The notes: generated from the letters alone by a model not told the origin. Positions 35,136 through 43,865 are shown, numbered from the stretch's first letter. The stretch: 64,000 bases of DNA from Aromatoleum anaerobium (GCF_012910705.2 NZ_WTVG02000032.1:38618-102617), one strand, 5' to 3'. Program-made: numbers and translations.

Positions 35136-35387
35136 TCAGGCAGCGGCTTTCGCTGCTTGCTTGGCCAGACGGAGCACCGTCGGCGACAGCTGGGCGCCGT
35201 GCTGCTTCCAGTATTCCAGGCGCTCGGCGTTGACGACCAGGCCTTTTTCGGACTCGGCGGCCATCGGATTGTAGAAACCAACGCGCTCGATGAAGCGCCC
35301 ATCGCGACGGTTGCGCGAATCGGCGGCGACGATGTTGTAGAAGGGGCGCTTTTTGGCGCCACCACGGGCAAGGCGAATGACGACCAT
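35136..35387 (-). CDS. rpsP: 30S ribosomal protein S16
   Basis: 83 residues from ATG 35385-35387. [20 protein letters not shown] and [14 protein letters not shown] are diagnostic for bS16. First gene of the operon; its promoter must lie in the 190-bp region shared with the divergent PilZ gene. Confidence 0.97.
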   Translation of the reverse strand: MVVIRLARGGAKKRPFYNIVAADSRNRRDGRFIERVGFYNPMAAESEKGLVVNAERLEYWKQHGAQLSPTVLRLAKQAAKAAA

Positions 35388-35577
35388 TTGGGTGTCCTGA
35401 TCAGTAGGTGCGAAAAGCCGATGATTGTAGGGCATATGCCCGACGGGGACAAGCGCTGCCTTCATCGTGACGCAATTCACGCGCGGTCGATGTTGCGGGC
35501 GAGGGGGGCGGTGCAAGGCGCGCAGCGCCGTGATTCTTGAATAGAATGCCGGACCTTTTCGACGGAACCCGATCCGC

Positions 35578-37101
35578 ATGACTTTCCCCGAGCCTGTTCC
35601 GGCTTCCATCGCCGCCGCACTTGCGTGGCTCGACGCGGAGCCTGCCGACGACCCGGTCGTGGACCTGGAAAGGCTGCGCGGGCATTTCACCGCGCTTTCG
35701 GCCCTGCTGGTCGGCGACGCGCAATTCCTCCAGTGCGTCGAACAGTTCGAAGCGCGGGTGCTCGATGTCTGCGAACGCTTCAAGTCCCGGCTTCTCGCCG
35801 CGGCGCTGCCGGTGCCGCGCAGGCAGTACGTTGCGGCAACTGAACTGGCCGGATCGCTGCTGGAGATCGCCGTGAGTCTGCAGCGGGTGATGGCGGCGGT
35901 GCGCGAAGGAGGGTTGCGGGCATGCAGCGATCCGGACATCTACTGCGCACGAGCGTTGCGGCTCGTGGAGGAAGCCTACCTGGTCGCGATGATGTGCGGC
36001 AGACCGGCTCCGGCGGAGTTGTGGCGCCTCGCTTGCGAGCTCGTTGTCGCCGGCGCCCATGCCGGCGGAGACGGGGAGGCGCTTTCCGGTACGGCTACGG
36101 CCGACGTGGCGCTGCAGTTCAAGCGCCTCTTGGCGCTGGCCGCGCTGCAACCGGAAACCCTGACCGCTCGGGAACTCGTGTGGGCGCACGATTTCCTCGG
36201 ACAGGCAGCGGTCGCGGCGGAGTTTTCACGCGCGCCGCTCCTGCCGGCCTCGGCCGCATTCTGGATCGACCAGGCGGCGGGCGCCCCGCCGGTGGCGATG
36301 GCGCGCGGCGAGCCGCCCCTGTCGGACAAATTGCTGTATTTCTCCGCTTACGGCGTCGCCCGCGCGATCTTGCCAAAGCTCGAATGGCTCAGGGCGGGTA
36401 TCTCTCCGGAGGAGTCGGTGGGGTTCGCGCCGGACAGCGAGGCGTTCGGAGTGGAGGGACCGGGACTGCCGGTCGGGCTGACCCCGGACGAGGCGTTGTC
36501 GCTGCTCGGGCGGATGCGCGAGCGCTGGACGTCTCCCCCGAGCCGCACCCAGGCGCGGCGCTCCGGTCGATATCCCGTGCAGGTGTGTGTCGGGTTGCAG
36601 GCGATCTGGGACGTGAGCCGCGGTGCTGCAGACCCGGAGAGCATTGCCGAATGGACCGTGGTCAACGAGAGTTCGGGCGGGTACGCGATCATCGCGGTGT
36701 CGGGCGTGACGGGCGGCGTGGCGGCGGGGATGCCGCTGGCCCTGCGCCGGGATGCCGCCGAGCCGTGGACGCTGTGCCTGGTGCGCTGGATTCGCAACGA
36801 CAGTCCGGATCGGGTCGAGCTCGGATTACAGGTGATCGCGTCCGGGTGGAGCGCCGTCTCGGTGGGTTTTGGCGGCGGCGACACGCGTGCGATGGCTCCA
36901 GCGCTGCGGTTGGCGCCGGTCCCCGCCTTGCGCCGCCATCCGGCGCTCGTCGCCCCGGCCGGCACCTGCACGTCGCGCGAGTTCAGCCTCGTGCACGAGA
37001 GCGATCACCTCTATGTCGCGCAGGCGCGGGTCCTCGGTCTGGACATGCAGACGACGAGTGTGGAAATCTTTCAGTACGAAATCGATCTCTACCCCGTCTG
37101 A
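35578..37101 (+). CDS. PilZ-domain protein with large helical N-terminal region
   Basis: 507 residues. The C-terminal third has the c-di-GMP-binding PilZ motifs: R327-R-S-G-R331 (RxxxR) and N363-E-S-S-G-G368 ((D/N)xSxxG), followed by [25 protein letters not shown], the usual closing strands. Residues 1-310 are mainly alpha-helical, Ala/Leu-rich, without signal peptide or transmembrane helices, and I recognise no family for them. The protein is probably a cytosolic c-di-GMP effector. Its 3' end overlaps the converging yihY gene by 13 bp. Confidence 0.65.
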   Translation: MTFPEPVPASIAAALAWLDAEPADDPVVDLERLRGHFTALSALLVGDAQFLQCVEQFEARVLDVCERFKSRLLAAALPVPRRQYVAATELAGSLLEIAVSLQRVMAAVREGGLRACSDPDIYCARALRLVEEAYLVAMMCGRPAPAELWRLACELVVAGAHAGGDGEALSGTATADVALQFKRLLALAALQPETLTARELVWAHDFLGQAAVAAEFSRAPLLPASAAFWIDQAAGAPPVAMARGEPPLSDKLLYFSAYGVARAILPKLEWLRAGISPEESVGFAPDSEAFGVEGPGLPVGLTPDEALSLLGRMRERWTSPPSRTQARRSGRYPVQVCVGLQAIWDVSRGAADPESIAEWTVVNESSGGYAIIAVSGVTGGVAAGMPLALRRDAAEPWTLCLVRWIRNDSPDRVELGLQVIASGWSAVSVGFGGGDTRAMAPALRLAPVPALRRHPALVAPAGTCTSREFSLVHESDHLYVAQARVLGLDMQTTSVEIFQYEIDLYPV

Positions 37102-38312
37102 AGCGGACTCCCGGCGGAAGTCAGCGCGGACAGCGGCAGATCGGCCGAATGCAGGGCCGTGGCGAGCCGCTCGGCGATGCGTCGCAATGCCTCATCGCCG
37201 CCCGAAGCGTCGCGCCAGGCGGCGGGAGACAGCGCGAAGCGGTTCACGACGGCCGCCACGCCGATCTCCGCGGCTTGCCGGCTCAGCAGCCAGTTCCCTT
37301 CTTCGGTGTGCGCGACCCAGCCGGCGTCGCGCATCTCGCCCAGCAGGGCCTCGCCTTCGTTGCTGCTGACGCGCGCACCGGCTTGCAGTGTCGCGAATGG
37401 AAGGGTGGTGCCGGCGTGCTGGGCTTCGGCCAGCGCGACGAGCATCGTCACGGCGGCCCAGGCGCGGTCGCCGGGAAATGCGCGCAGCATGCGCGCGCGC
37501 TCGAAGAAGCCCGGCAGGGTGGCCGACAGCGCGGCGCCAAGCAGGATCACGACCCACGACAGATAGAGCCAGACGAGAAAGATCGGCAGCGCCGCGAAGG
37601 TGCCGTAGATCAGCGTATACGTCGGCATGCGGACGATGAAGAGCCCGAACAGCCGCTGCATCAGCACGAACACGACCGCTGCCGCGATGCCGCCGGCCAG
37701 CGCGTGCAGCATCCGCACGGGGTGGTTCGGGACCGCGTAGTAGAGAAAGCTGAACAGCGAACCGAGGAGGACGGTCGGCACGAGGCGGGCAAATGTTGCG
37801 CCGACCCACGACCCTTCACCGGCCAGCGCGATCGATGTCGCGACCAGATGGCCGGTCGCGAGCACGCTGCCGCCGAGCGCAAGCGGGCCGAGGGTCAGTG
37901 CAAACCAGTGGACCATGAGGCGCGTGAGGAGCGGGCGCGGACGCCGCACCCCCCAGATGTGATTGAACACGTGGTCGATCGTCATGAGCAGCATCAGTGC
38001 GGTGAGCACCAACAGCACGGTGCCGATCAGCGTGAGCCCGGCCGCTTGCTGCGAGAACTGGAACGCGTAGGTCGCGATGATCTGTCCGGCACGGTCCGGC
38101 AGGAGGTTTTCGAGCAGGAACGTGCGCAGTGACGCGCCGAGCCGCGAGAACGCGGGAAAGTTGCTGAACAGCGCGATGATCACCGTGACCAGCGGAACGA
38201 TCGCCAGCAGCGTCGTGAATGCGAGGCTGCCTGCGACCTGCGGGCAGCGGGTGGCGAGGAAACGTCCGCCCAAGAGGCGCATGAACTCCCGGGCGGCGGT
38301 CAGCGGCATCAT
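37089..38312 (-). CDS. YihY/BrkB-family inner-membrane protein
   Basis: 407 residues. About six transmembrane segments in residues 20-285: AGSLAFTTLLAIVPLVTVIIALF, LTLIGTVLLVLTALMLL, VRMLHALAGGIAAAVVFVLM and ALPIFLVWLYLSWVVILLGAALSATLPG are typical of the YihY (formerly RNase BN) family. From about 290 to the end is a soluble extension, NEGEALLGEMRDAGWVAHTEEGNWLLS, that looks like a winged helix. Such tails are common in beta/gammaproteobacterial members. The transport role of the family is not settled. It is divergent from the wrbA remnant. Confidence 0.88.
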   Translation of the reverse strand: MMPLTAAREFMRLLGGRFLATRCPQVAGSLAFTTLLAIVPLVTVIIALFSNFPAFSRLGASLRTFLLENLLPDRAGQIIATYAFQFSQQAAGLTLIGTVLLVLTALMLLMTIDHVFNHIWGVRRPRPLLTRLMVHWFALTLGPLALGGSVLATGHLVATSIALAGEGSWVGATFARLVPTVLLGSLFSFLYYAVPNHPVRMLHALAGGIAAAVVFVLMQRLFGLFIVRMPTYTLIYGTFAALPIFLVWLYLSWVVILLGAALSATLPGFFERARMLRAFPGDRAWAAVTMLVALAEAQHAGTTLPFATLQAGARVSSNEGEALLGEMRDAGWVAHTEEGNWLLSRQAAEIGVAAVVNRFALSPAAWRDASGGDEALRRIAERLATALHSADLPLSALTSAGSPLQTG

Positions 38313-38378
38313 CGAGTGGGTTCCGGGCGGCGCGAGGCGGGCGCGTATAATTCCGTCATTCTAGCCGCGGCTGTCCAC

Positions 38379-38543
38379 ATGAAAGAAATCCTTGTCCTGT
38401 ATCGAAGCGGCGGCACGCCGTATGGCGCGAGCCATGTGTCGGGCGCGGATGGCAATCCCGAACCGAGCGACGACGAGATCCGCCTGCCCGCGGCGTTCGG
38501 GCGGCGCCTCGCGTCGAGCGCGCTGAAACTCGCGGAGGGGTGA
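38379..38543 (+). pseudogene. wrbA: wrbA with a large internal deletion
   Basis: An intact 54-codon frame joins MKEILVLYRS, the first beta strand of WrbA flavodoxin (normally M-x-x-x-LVLYYS), straight to GGTPYGASHVSGADG...GRRLASSALKLAEG, the C-terminal 44 residues of WrbA (E. coli: RGGTPYGATTIAGGDG). About 145 of the usual 200 codons, including the FMN-binding loops, are missing in frame. The remnant keeps start, stop and the overlap with the DUF2069 gene, which it may still couple for translation. Activity as an NAD(P)H:quinone reductase is not possible. Confidence 0.85.
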
Positions 38544-38902
38544 TGACGCTGCGCGCCTTGAACCTCGCATCGAGCGTCCTGCTCGTCGCCTTGATCGCGC
38601 TGTGCCTGCTGTGGGAGATCTGGCTCGCGCCGCTGCGGCCGGGCGGTTCGTGGATGATGCTGAAAGTGTTGCCGTTGATGCCGGCGCTGTTCGGCGTGTT
38701 GAAAGGGCGGCGCTACACCTACCAGTGGCTGTCGATGCTGGTGTTGCTGTACCTCGTCGAAGGGGTCGTGCGCGCGACCGATCCCGGCCTGGCCGGAGCA
38801 CTCGCGATCGCCGAGGCGATCCTCGCGATGCTGTTGTTCGCGAGCGCCGTGCTGTATGCACGGCTCTCGGCGCCGTCGCGCCAGCGGCGGACGAACGGCT
38901 GA
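38543..38902 (+). CDS. DUF2069 inner-membrane protein
   Basis: 119 residues from ATG 38543 (GGAGGGG just upstream; a GTG at 38540 overlaps). Four predicted transmembrane helices: LNLASSVLLVALIALCLLWEIW, MMLKVLPLMPALFGVL, YQWLSMLVLLYLVEGVV and IAEAILAMLLFASAVLY. The pattern KGRRYTYQWLSMLVLLYLVEG is conserved in DUF2069, which usually follows wrbA, consistent with the remnant upstream. Function unknown. Confidence 0.85.
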   Translation: MTLRALNLASSVLLVALIALCLLWEIWLAPLRPGGSWMMLKVLPLMPALFGVLKGRRYTYQWLSMLVLLYLVEGVVRATDPGLAGALAIAEAILAMLLFASAVLYARLSAPSRQRRTNG

Positions 38903-38906
38903 CTGC

Positions 38907-38932
38907 GGCCGCCGGCGTCATCGCTGGCGGCC
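38907..38932. terminator. Hairpin between DUF2069 and leuA ends
   Basis: GGCCGCC (38907-38913) pairs with GGCGGCC (38926-38932) with a 12-nt loop, in the 38-bp gap between converging genes; no T-run. Confidence 0.4.
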
Positions 38933-38940
38933 ACGGTGGT

Positions 38941-40476
38941 TCACAGCTGCGGGTTGAGCCGCTCGAACTTGCTGTGCAGCTTGTTCAGCGCGTTGAGATA
39001 GGCCTTGGCCGACGCGACGATGATGTCGGTATCGGCGCCCTGGCCGTTGACGACCTTGCCTTCCCTGGCCAGGCGAACAGTGACTTCGCCCTGCGCGTCG
39101 GTGCCGGTGGTGATCGCATTGACCGAATACAGCAGCAACTCGGTGCCGCTGCCCGCGATCGCCTCGATCGCCTTGAACGCGGCATCCACAGGGCCGGATC
39201 CTTCGGCCGAAGTCCGCGTCTCCTGCCCGTCGACGGACAGCGTGAGGTCGGCCCGCGGCGTCTCGCCGGTCTCGGAATGGAAGCGCGAGGCAACGAGGCG
39301 GTAGTGCTCCTGGTCGGGAGTAACGACCTCGTCGCTCATCAGCGCCTGGATATCCTCGTCGAAAATCTCGTGCTTCTTGTCGGCGAGCTCCTTGAAGCGC
39401 GCGAACGCATGGTTCAGGTGTTCCTCGGACGCCACGACGATGCCGATTTCCTGCAGGCGGCTGCGGAACGCGTTGCGCCCGGAATGCTTGCCGAGCACGA
39501 GCTTGTTGGCGCCCCAGCCGACGTCCTCGGCGCGCATGATCTCGTAGGTCTCGCGGTGCTTGAGCACGCCGTCCTGGTGAATGCCGGATTCATGGGCGAA
39601 GGCGTTCGCGCCGACGATCGCCTTGTTCGGCTGGACCGGAAAGCCGGTGACGCCGGACACCAGCTTCGACGCCGGCACGATCTGCGTGGCGTCGATGCGC
39701 GTGTCGCACGGGAACACGTCCTGGCGCGTGCGCACCGCCATCACCAGTTCCTCGAGCGCGGCGTTGCCGGCCCGTTCGCCGAGGCCGTTGAGCGTGCATT
39801 CGACCTGGCGCGCGCCCGCCATGACTGCGGCAAGCGAGTTCGCGACGGCAAGACCGAGGTCGTTGTGGCAATGCACCGACCACACGACCTTGTCGGCGTC
39901 CGGCACGCGCTCGATCAGCGTGCGGATGGTCTGTGCATACTGCTCGGGGACGTTATAGCCGACGGTGTCGGGCACGTTGATCGTCTTCGCGCCGGCCTTG
40001 ATGACAGCCTCGAAGATGCGACAGAGAAAGTCAATCTCCGAGCGGCCGGCATCCTCGGCCGAGAATTCGATGTCGTCGGTGTATTCCTTCGCCCAGCCGA
40101 CCGCGCGCACCGCCTGCTCGACGACCTGGTCGGGCGTCATGCGCAGCTTCATTTCCATGTGGATCGGGCTGGTCGCGATGAAGGTGTGGATGCGCCCGCG
40201 CGCGGCAGGAGCGATTGCCTCGCCGGCGCGGCGGATGTCGGCTTCGTTCGCGCGCGCGAGGCCACACACCGTCGATTCCCTGATCGCTTCCGCAATCGCG
40301 CGCACCGACTCGAAGTCGCCATTCGAGGCGGCAGGAAAACCGGCTTCGATGACGTCGACGCGCATCCGCTCCAGTTGCCGGGCGATGCGCAGCTTCTCGT
40401 CGCGGGTCATCGACGCGCCGGGGCTTTGTTCGCCGTCACGCAAGGTGGTATCGAATACGATCAAGTGGTCTTTCAT
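38941..40476 (-). CDS. leuA: 2-isopropylmalate synthase
   Basis: 511 residues, AGGAG 7 nt before the ATG. The HMGL-like catalytic barrel opens [18 protein letters not shown] and includes [19 protein letters not shown] (metal-binding His pair) and [13 protein letters not shown]. The C-terminal LeuA allosteric domain, the leucine-feedback site, starts near residue 390. It condenses 2-oxoisovalerate (made by ilvC and downstream steps) with acetyl-CoA, the first leucine-specific step. Control by leucine-dependent attenuation is indicated by the leader at 40584-40676. Confidence 0.97.
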   Translation of the reverse strand: MKDHLIVFDTTLRDGEQSPGASMTRDEKLRIARQLERMRVDVIEAGFPAASNGDFESVRAIAEAIRESTVCGLARANEADIRRAGEAIAPAARGRIHTFIATSPIHMEMKLRMTPDQVVEQAVRAVGWAKEYTDDIEFSAEDAGRSEIDFLCRIFEAVIKAGAKTINVPDTVGYNVPEQYAQTIRTLIERVPDADKVVWSVHCHNDLGLAVANSLAAVMAGARQVECTLNGLGERAGNAALEELVMAVRTRQDVFPCDTRIDATQIVPASKLVSGVTGFPVQPNKAIVGANAFAHESGIHQDGVLKHRETYEIMRAEDVGWGANKLVLGKHSGRNAFRSRLQEIGIVVASEEHLNHAFARFKELADKKHEIFDEDIQALMSDEVVTPDQEHYRLVASRFHSETGETPRADLTLSVDGQETRTSAEGSGPVDAAFKAIEAIAGSGTELLLYSVNAITTGTDAQGEVTVRLAREGKVVNGQGADTDIIVASAKAYLNALNKLHSKFERLNPQL

Positions 40477-40529
40477 CGTCGGCTCCTGGGGAAAATGAAT
40501 GGTGGATAGCGAAAACGGATATGACCAGT

Positions 40530-40549
40530 GCCGGCGCTTTCACGCCGGC
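40530..40549 (-). terminator. leuA attenuator hairpin
   Basis: On the minus strand GCCGGCG and CGCCGGC (40543-40549 with 40530-40536) form a 7-bp stem with a 6-nt loop; a TTTT run comes some 14 nt later (40512-40515). It lies between the leucine-rich leader peptide and leuA. The leader's own GCCGGCGGGCC could pair with it as an antiterminator. Confidence 0.55.
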
Positions 40550-40583
40550 AGCAGGCAAACAACACGAAGGGAGGGGAATGTAT

Positions 40584-40676
40584 TTAGCGCGCGGGGCGCA
40601 GCAGCGGGCCGAGCAGCAGCAGGCCCGCCGGCAGAAGGCGAAGCGACAGGAGGGAGGGGTCGCGTTCGAAAGTCAT
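40584..40676 (-). CDS. leuL: leuA leader peptide (attenuation)
   Basis: A 30-codon frame from ATG 40674-40676 to TAA 40584-40586 contains 11 leucines, clustered as LLSLRLL, LLLL and LL (residues 9-15, 19-22, 25-26). Of these, six or more are CTG codons. Position (108 bp before leuA), size and leucine content are those of a classical leader peptide whose translation stalls when charged tRNA-Leu is scarce. The start codon lies only about 8 nt after the predicted -10 box, so the mRNA may be leaderless or nearly so; no clear ribosome-binding site is visible. Confidence 0.8.
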   Translation of the reverse strand: MTFERDPSLLSLRLLPAGLLLLGPLLRPAR

Positions 40677-40683
40677 GCTTCGG

Positions 40684-40713
40684 ACTATAAAACAGGCGCC
40701 GGAAATTGCGCAA
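40684..40713 (-). promoter_or_regulatory. Sigma-70-type promoter of the leuA leader
   Basis: TTGCGC (40708-40713) and TATAGT (40684-40689) are separated by 18 bp on the minus strand. Predicted transcription start is at about 40676-40678, at the leader ATG. Confidence 0.65.
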
Positions 40714-40759
40714 GCGCGAGGCCGATTGTTTTTGTCGATCCTCGCGATTGCGCCCGGCT

Positions 40760-42079
40760 TCAGCGCATTTCGAACGCCTCCTGGTGAAACCGCACGCGCC
40801 CCATGCCCAGTTCGCGCAGTCCGCCGCGCAGCGCTTCGGCAAAAGCGCGCGGTCCGCAGAACCAGATTTCCGGCTGATGCTTGCCGGCGTGGCGGGCATG
40901 CAGTGCTTCGGCGGTCAGCGGCCGGTCGCGGTCGGTGCTGACGACATGCAGGCGGATCGTCGGCAGCGCAGCGCACAGCGATTCGAGGCGCGCAACGAAC
41001 GGGTCGTCGTCGCGCTGGCGCGTGCAGTAGTAGAAGTCCGCGACCGGGGCTTCGGCCGGCGCTTCCTGCAGCGACTCGAGCCACGCGAGGAAAGGCGTGA
41101 CGCCGATGCCGCCGGCAATCCAGACCTGTTCCGATTTGGGCGTGCCGCGGCGATAGTCGAAGCGGCCGTACGGGCCTTCGATCTTTATCGGCTGGCCGGC
41201 GCCGAGCCGCGCCGCGAGCCCGTGCGTATAGTCGCCGAGTCCCTTGATCTGGAACGTGATGCGCCGGTCACCGCGGTCGGCGCAGGCGATCGTGAAGGGG
41301 TGGGCGCCCTCGATGCGATCGAACGTGACGAACGCGAATTGCCCCGGCCGATGGCCGCGCCAGCCGTCCTCGAGACGACAGACGACCTCCGTCAGGCCGG
41401 ACGCCTGTTCGTGCACGGCCTCGATATGGCCGCCGATCTGTCGGGCGCGACCGATGCGTCCGGACAACGAGCGCAGGCCCGAAACGGTGCCGGTGACGAT
41501 GAACAGGGCGAGCAGTGCACCGATGGCACTCGTCCAGTAGTCGAGGGGCGCGAGGAACGCGGCGTGGATCGCGAGCATGCCGTACAGCACCGGCATCGCG
41601 TGGTGAAGGTAGCGCCACGGCCGGTACGGCAGGCGCTTCCACAGCGTCAGCAAGAGCATCGCGATCAGCGCGTAGATCGCCCATTCGCCGAGGTCCTCGG
41701 CGACGTCGCGCATGACTTCGAGAAAGCCGCCTTCGTGTTCTTTCGGCAGCCGGCCTGCGCGGCCGACAAGGGACTTGATGACGTCGTCGGACATCTCGAC
41801 GAGCCAGTGCAGCGCGGCGAAGCCGATCGCGAGGATGCCGGCCCACTTGTGTACGCGGTAGATCCGGTCCATGCCGCCCAGCGGCCGCTCGAGCCACGCC
41901 GGCCGCGTCGCCAGCACGATCGCCAGCGACATCAGCGAGAACGCCCACAGCCCGGTGAGGTACAGCGCCTCCTGCCGCACCGCCCAGGGCAGGGACGCGC
42001 CCTCGGCGGGGTTTGATGACAGAGTGATGGCCCAGGCAAAGGTCACGAGCGCGAGGAAGCTGGCGAGTATGGTCTTCAT
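40760..42079 (-). CDS. Ferric-reductase-like flavocytochrome (NAD(P)H oxidoreductase)
   Basis: 439 residues from ATG 42077-42079. An N-terminal ferric-reductase-like membrane domain of about six helices carries the His pairs for haem b: HKWAGILAIGFAALHW and HHAMPVLYGMLAIHAAF. Residues about 215-310 are the FAD-binding barrel (HRPGQFAFVTF, HPFTIA, GPYGRF), and the C-terminus an NAD(P) domain (VWIAGGIGVTPFLAWL, EIWFCGPRAFAEALRG). It could pass electrons from NAD(P)H across the membrane to the c-type cytochromes encoded next door. It follows the PepSY gene by 68 bp on the same strand. Confidence 0.85.
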   Translation of the reverse strand: MKTILASFLALVTFAWAITLSSNPAEGASLPWAVRQEALYLTGLWAFSLMSLAIVLATRPAWLERPLGGMDRIYRVHKWAGILAIGFAALHWLVEMSDDVIKSLVGRAGRLPKEHEGGFLEVMRDVAEDLGEWAIYALIAMLLLTLWKRLPYRPWRYLHHAMPVLYGMLAIHAAFLAPLDYWTSAIGALLALFIVTGTVSGLRSLSGRIGRARQIGGHIEAVHEQASGLTEVVCRLEDGWRGHRPGQFAFVTFDRIEGAHPFTIACADRGDRRITFQIKGLGDYTHGLAARLGAGQPIKIEGPYGRFDYRRGTPKSEQVWIAGGIGVTPFLAWLESLQEAPAEAPVADFYYCTRQRDDDPFVARLESLCAALPTIRLHVVSTDRDRPLTAEALHARHAGKHQPEIWFCGPRAFAEALRGGLRELGMGRVRFHQEAFEMR

Positions 42080-42147
42080 GGTCGTGTCCGTGTGACGGGG
42101 GTCGGAAAATGGCCCGGCAGCGGCATTGGCCGAGCCGGGCCGTTCGC

Positions 42148-42570
42148 TCACACACCCAGGCCGCGGCGGGTCAGCCGGGTGCCGGGATCGAGCTCGGAGT
42201 TCCGTTCGGCGCCGCGCTCCGAGTCGCTCGTGGGCCGGGCACCGGAGTCGTCGCCACGGCGCCCGTCGCGCCCCTTGCGATCGGTGCGGGCGAGGTCGCC
42301 GTTCGTCGGATCGACGACGAGCTTGACCTTGCGTCCGTCGCGGTCGATGGCCTTGACTTCATATGCGTTGTCCTCGCGTTCGATCTCGCTGATGTCGCGG
42401 TAACCGGCGGCGACGATCTTTTCGTGGATCTGCGGAATCGACAGCCAATTGCCCCGTTCGGCGGCGCTGTCGGTCGCGACGTTCTGGGCGAACACCGGGG
42501 CGACCGTGAGGCCAGTGGCGAGCAGGCCGGCGCTGATGGCGATGGCGGTGACGAGGTGTGAAGTGCGCAT
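42148..42570 (-). CDS. PepSY-domain periplasmic protein
   Basis: 140 residues with a signal peptide (about 1-28, ending PVFA) and AGGAGA before the ATG. The PepSY core is LSIPQIHEKIVAAGYRDISEIEREDNAYEVKAIDRDGRKVKLVVDPTNG. The tail is Arg/Asp/Ser-rich and low-complexity. PepSY proteins often accompany haem/ferric reductases and two-component sensors. An operator-like site lies 71 bp upstream of its start. Confidence 0.85.
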   Translation of the reverse strand: MRTSHLVTAIAISAGLLATGLTVAPVFAQNVATDSAAERGNWLSIPQIHEKIVAAGYRDISEIEREDNAYEVKAIDRDGRKVKLVVDPTNGDLARTDRKGRDGRRGDDSGARPTSDSERGAERNSELDPGTRLTRRGLGV

Positions 42571-42640
42571 GATTCGATCTCCTTGTGTCTCTTGGTTGCC
42601 GGTCGGGTTGTGACCGTGAAACCATTGTGCGAGGGCGGTG

Positions 42641-42678
42641 CTGAACGAAGCCTGAAGCGCGTGTTCATGCTGCGTTCA
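42641..42678. promoter_or_regulatory. Four-half-site operator, copy 1
   Basis: CTGAA, CTGAA, GTTCA, GTTCA begin at 42641, 42652, 42663 and 42674, each exactly 11 bp after the last. Two CTGAA-N6-CTGAA boxes therefore face each other. The 11-bp spacing resembles PmrA/QseB-type boxes read by OmpR-family regulators. It sits upstream of the PepSY-flavocytochrome pair. Confidence 0.7.
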
Positions 42679-42693
42679 GCGTCCGAGCATTGC

Positions 42694-43188
42694 TCAGTCG
42701 TCCTCAAAATAGCCGTCGTTGGCGTCCACGTGGCATGCGAGACAGTTGGCCTTCGAGCCGACGTCCTTGTGCTGCCACTCGCTGCGGGACACCTCGTCAT
42801 GCTCGCGGACCCATTTCGGCAGTTCGGTGATGCGCTGCGGAGAAGCCCCGGCCGGTACGCCTTTCATCAGCTTGCGGCCGTAGCGGCGCCCACCGGCGTC
42901 GGCGGCGTTGTCGACGAGATAGCGTGTGACATGAGCGGCTGTCTGGGGGTCGAGGCTGGCGTTGTCACCGAAATGGTCGTCGAGCTCGACCATCATGCGT
43001 CGCCACGATGCGGCCGGCAGCATCGCCGGCGGAAACGCCATGTGACAGCTGCCGCATTCGTCGACAGTGAGTTTGTCCTTGACGGGCGGGAAATAGTCGT
43101 CGCCGCCGGCGCGGGCCTTGGTCAGCACCGCGGCGGTCAGGCCGATGACGAGTAGGCCGGCGACGACCGGACGTACGGGTATGTTCAT
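42694..43188 (-). CDS. Dihaem cytochrome c (DHC family)
   Basis: 164 residues with a signal peptide (about 1-27). Two haem-binding CxxCH motifs, C45-G-S-C-H49 and C149-L-A-C-H153, one at each end, and the middle RRMMVELDDHFGDNASLDPQT is typical of the periplasmic dihaem DHC family. In Rhodobacter sphaeroides DHC donates electrons to SHP and is encoded with SHP and a cytochrome b; the neighbours here mirror that arrangement. Confidence 0.88.
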   Translation of the reverse strand: MNIPVRPVVAGLLVIGLTAAVLTKARAGGDDYFPPVKDKLTVDECGSCHMAFPPAMLPAASWRRMMVELDDHFGDNASLDPQTAAHVTRYLVDNAADAGGRRYGRKLMKGVPAGASPQRITELPKWVREHDEVSRSEWQHKDVGSKANCLACHVDANDGYFEDD

Positions 43189-43251
43189 GCGATTCTCCTT
43201 TCCTGGGAGGCAAAACGTTTCGGCAGAGCGCGGAAGGGCGGGGAAGGGCGA

Positions 43252-43668
43252 TCACTGATTCATCATGTAGGCGAGCCAGTCCCCCTTTTCGAGCGGGGTG
43301 CATTCGCGGCCCAGCACTTCGTCGCAATTGCGTTTGAACCATTTTTCGACTTTCGCGATGTCCTTGTAACGCTCTGGCGAAACCGACAGCGCCATCGGCT
43401 CGATGGGCTTGCGGGTGCGGGTGCGGCCGGCGCTGCGCGTGTCGTTTCCGTGGCAGGATGTGCAGGCCGGGGTGTCGGCCTTGCCCATGTTGTATTGCGT
43501 GCGATGCAGGGTTTCGCCGCGGGCGGCCGAGAACCCGGCAAACCCCGCGTCGGCTGCTTTCGCCGCTGCGGCATAGCGATCGATCAGGGTTTCCCGCGGG
43601 CCGCCGATTGCCGTGGATGCGAGGCCGAAAGCGCAAAGGAAACCGATTGCATAGCGTGTGGGGGTCAT
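43252..43668 (-). CDS. DUF1924 / SHP-like cytochrome c
   Basis: 138 residues from ATG 43666-43668 with a signal peptide (about 1-23). One CxxCH motif, C69-T-S-C-H73, preceded by LHRTQYNMGKADTPA and followed by TRKPIEPMALSVSPERYKD and KWFKRNCDEVLGRECTPLEKGDWLAYM. This is the DUF1924 family, to which sphaeroides haem protein (SHP), an oxygen- and NO-binding monohaem cytochrome, belongs. It starts 63 bp upstream of the dihaem cytochrome gene, so the pair is one operon; its control region contains operator copy 2. Confidence 0.85.
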   Translation of the reverse strand: MTPTRYAIGFLCAFGLASTAIGGPRETLIDRYAAAAKAADAGFAGFSAARGETLHRTQYNMGKADTPACTSCHGNDTRSAGRTRTRKPIEPMALSVSPERYKDIAKVEKWFKRNCDEVLGRECTPLEKGDWLAYMMNQ

Positions 43669-43760
43669 GTTTTCATCCTTGTCGTGGCGGAACTGCGGTT
43701 CCGGGCGAGAGGGCTGGTGAGGGCCATTACGAACCGTGACTGCAGTGTGGAAAGGCGTAC

Positions 43761-43798
43761 CTGAACCGAAGCTGAAGCGGCCGTTCACGGTGTGTTCA
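43761..43798. promoter_or_regulatory. Four-half-site operator, copy 2
   Basis: CTGAA, CTGAA, GTTCA, GTTCA begin at 43761, 43772, 43783 and 43794, the same order and the same exact 11-bp step as at 42641-42678, with only partly matching spacer bases. It lies between the SHP-like gene (minus strand) and the PepSY-response regulator-kinase operon (plus strand), so it can serve both directions and allow autoregulation. Confidence 0.75.
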
Positions 43799-43865
43799 TG
43801 GCGACGCTGCTAAAAACGGGGCTGCCGGAACCCTCGCCGCAGATCGCTACAACCAGGAGTCACTC

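Noticed and set aside
35922..38132. 736-codon plus-strand frame over the PilZ and yihY genes
   Set aside because: Crosses two convincing genes on opposite strands and has no recognisable domain.
38602..40509. 635-codon plus-strand frame over leuA
   Set aside because: Shadow of leuA on the other strand.
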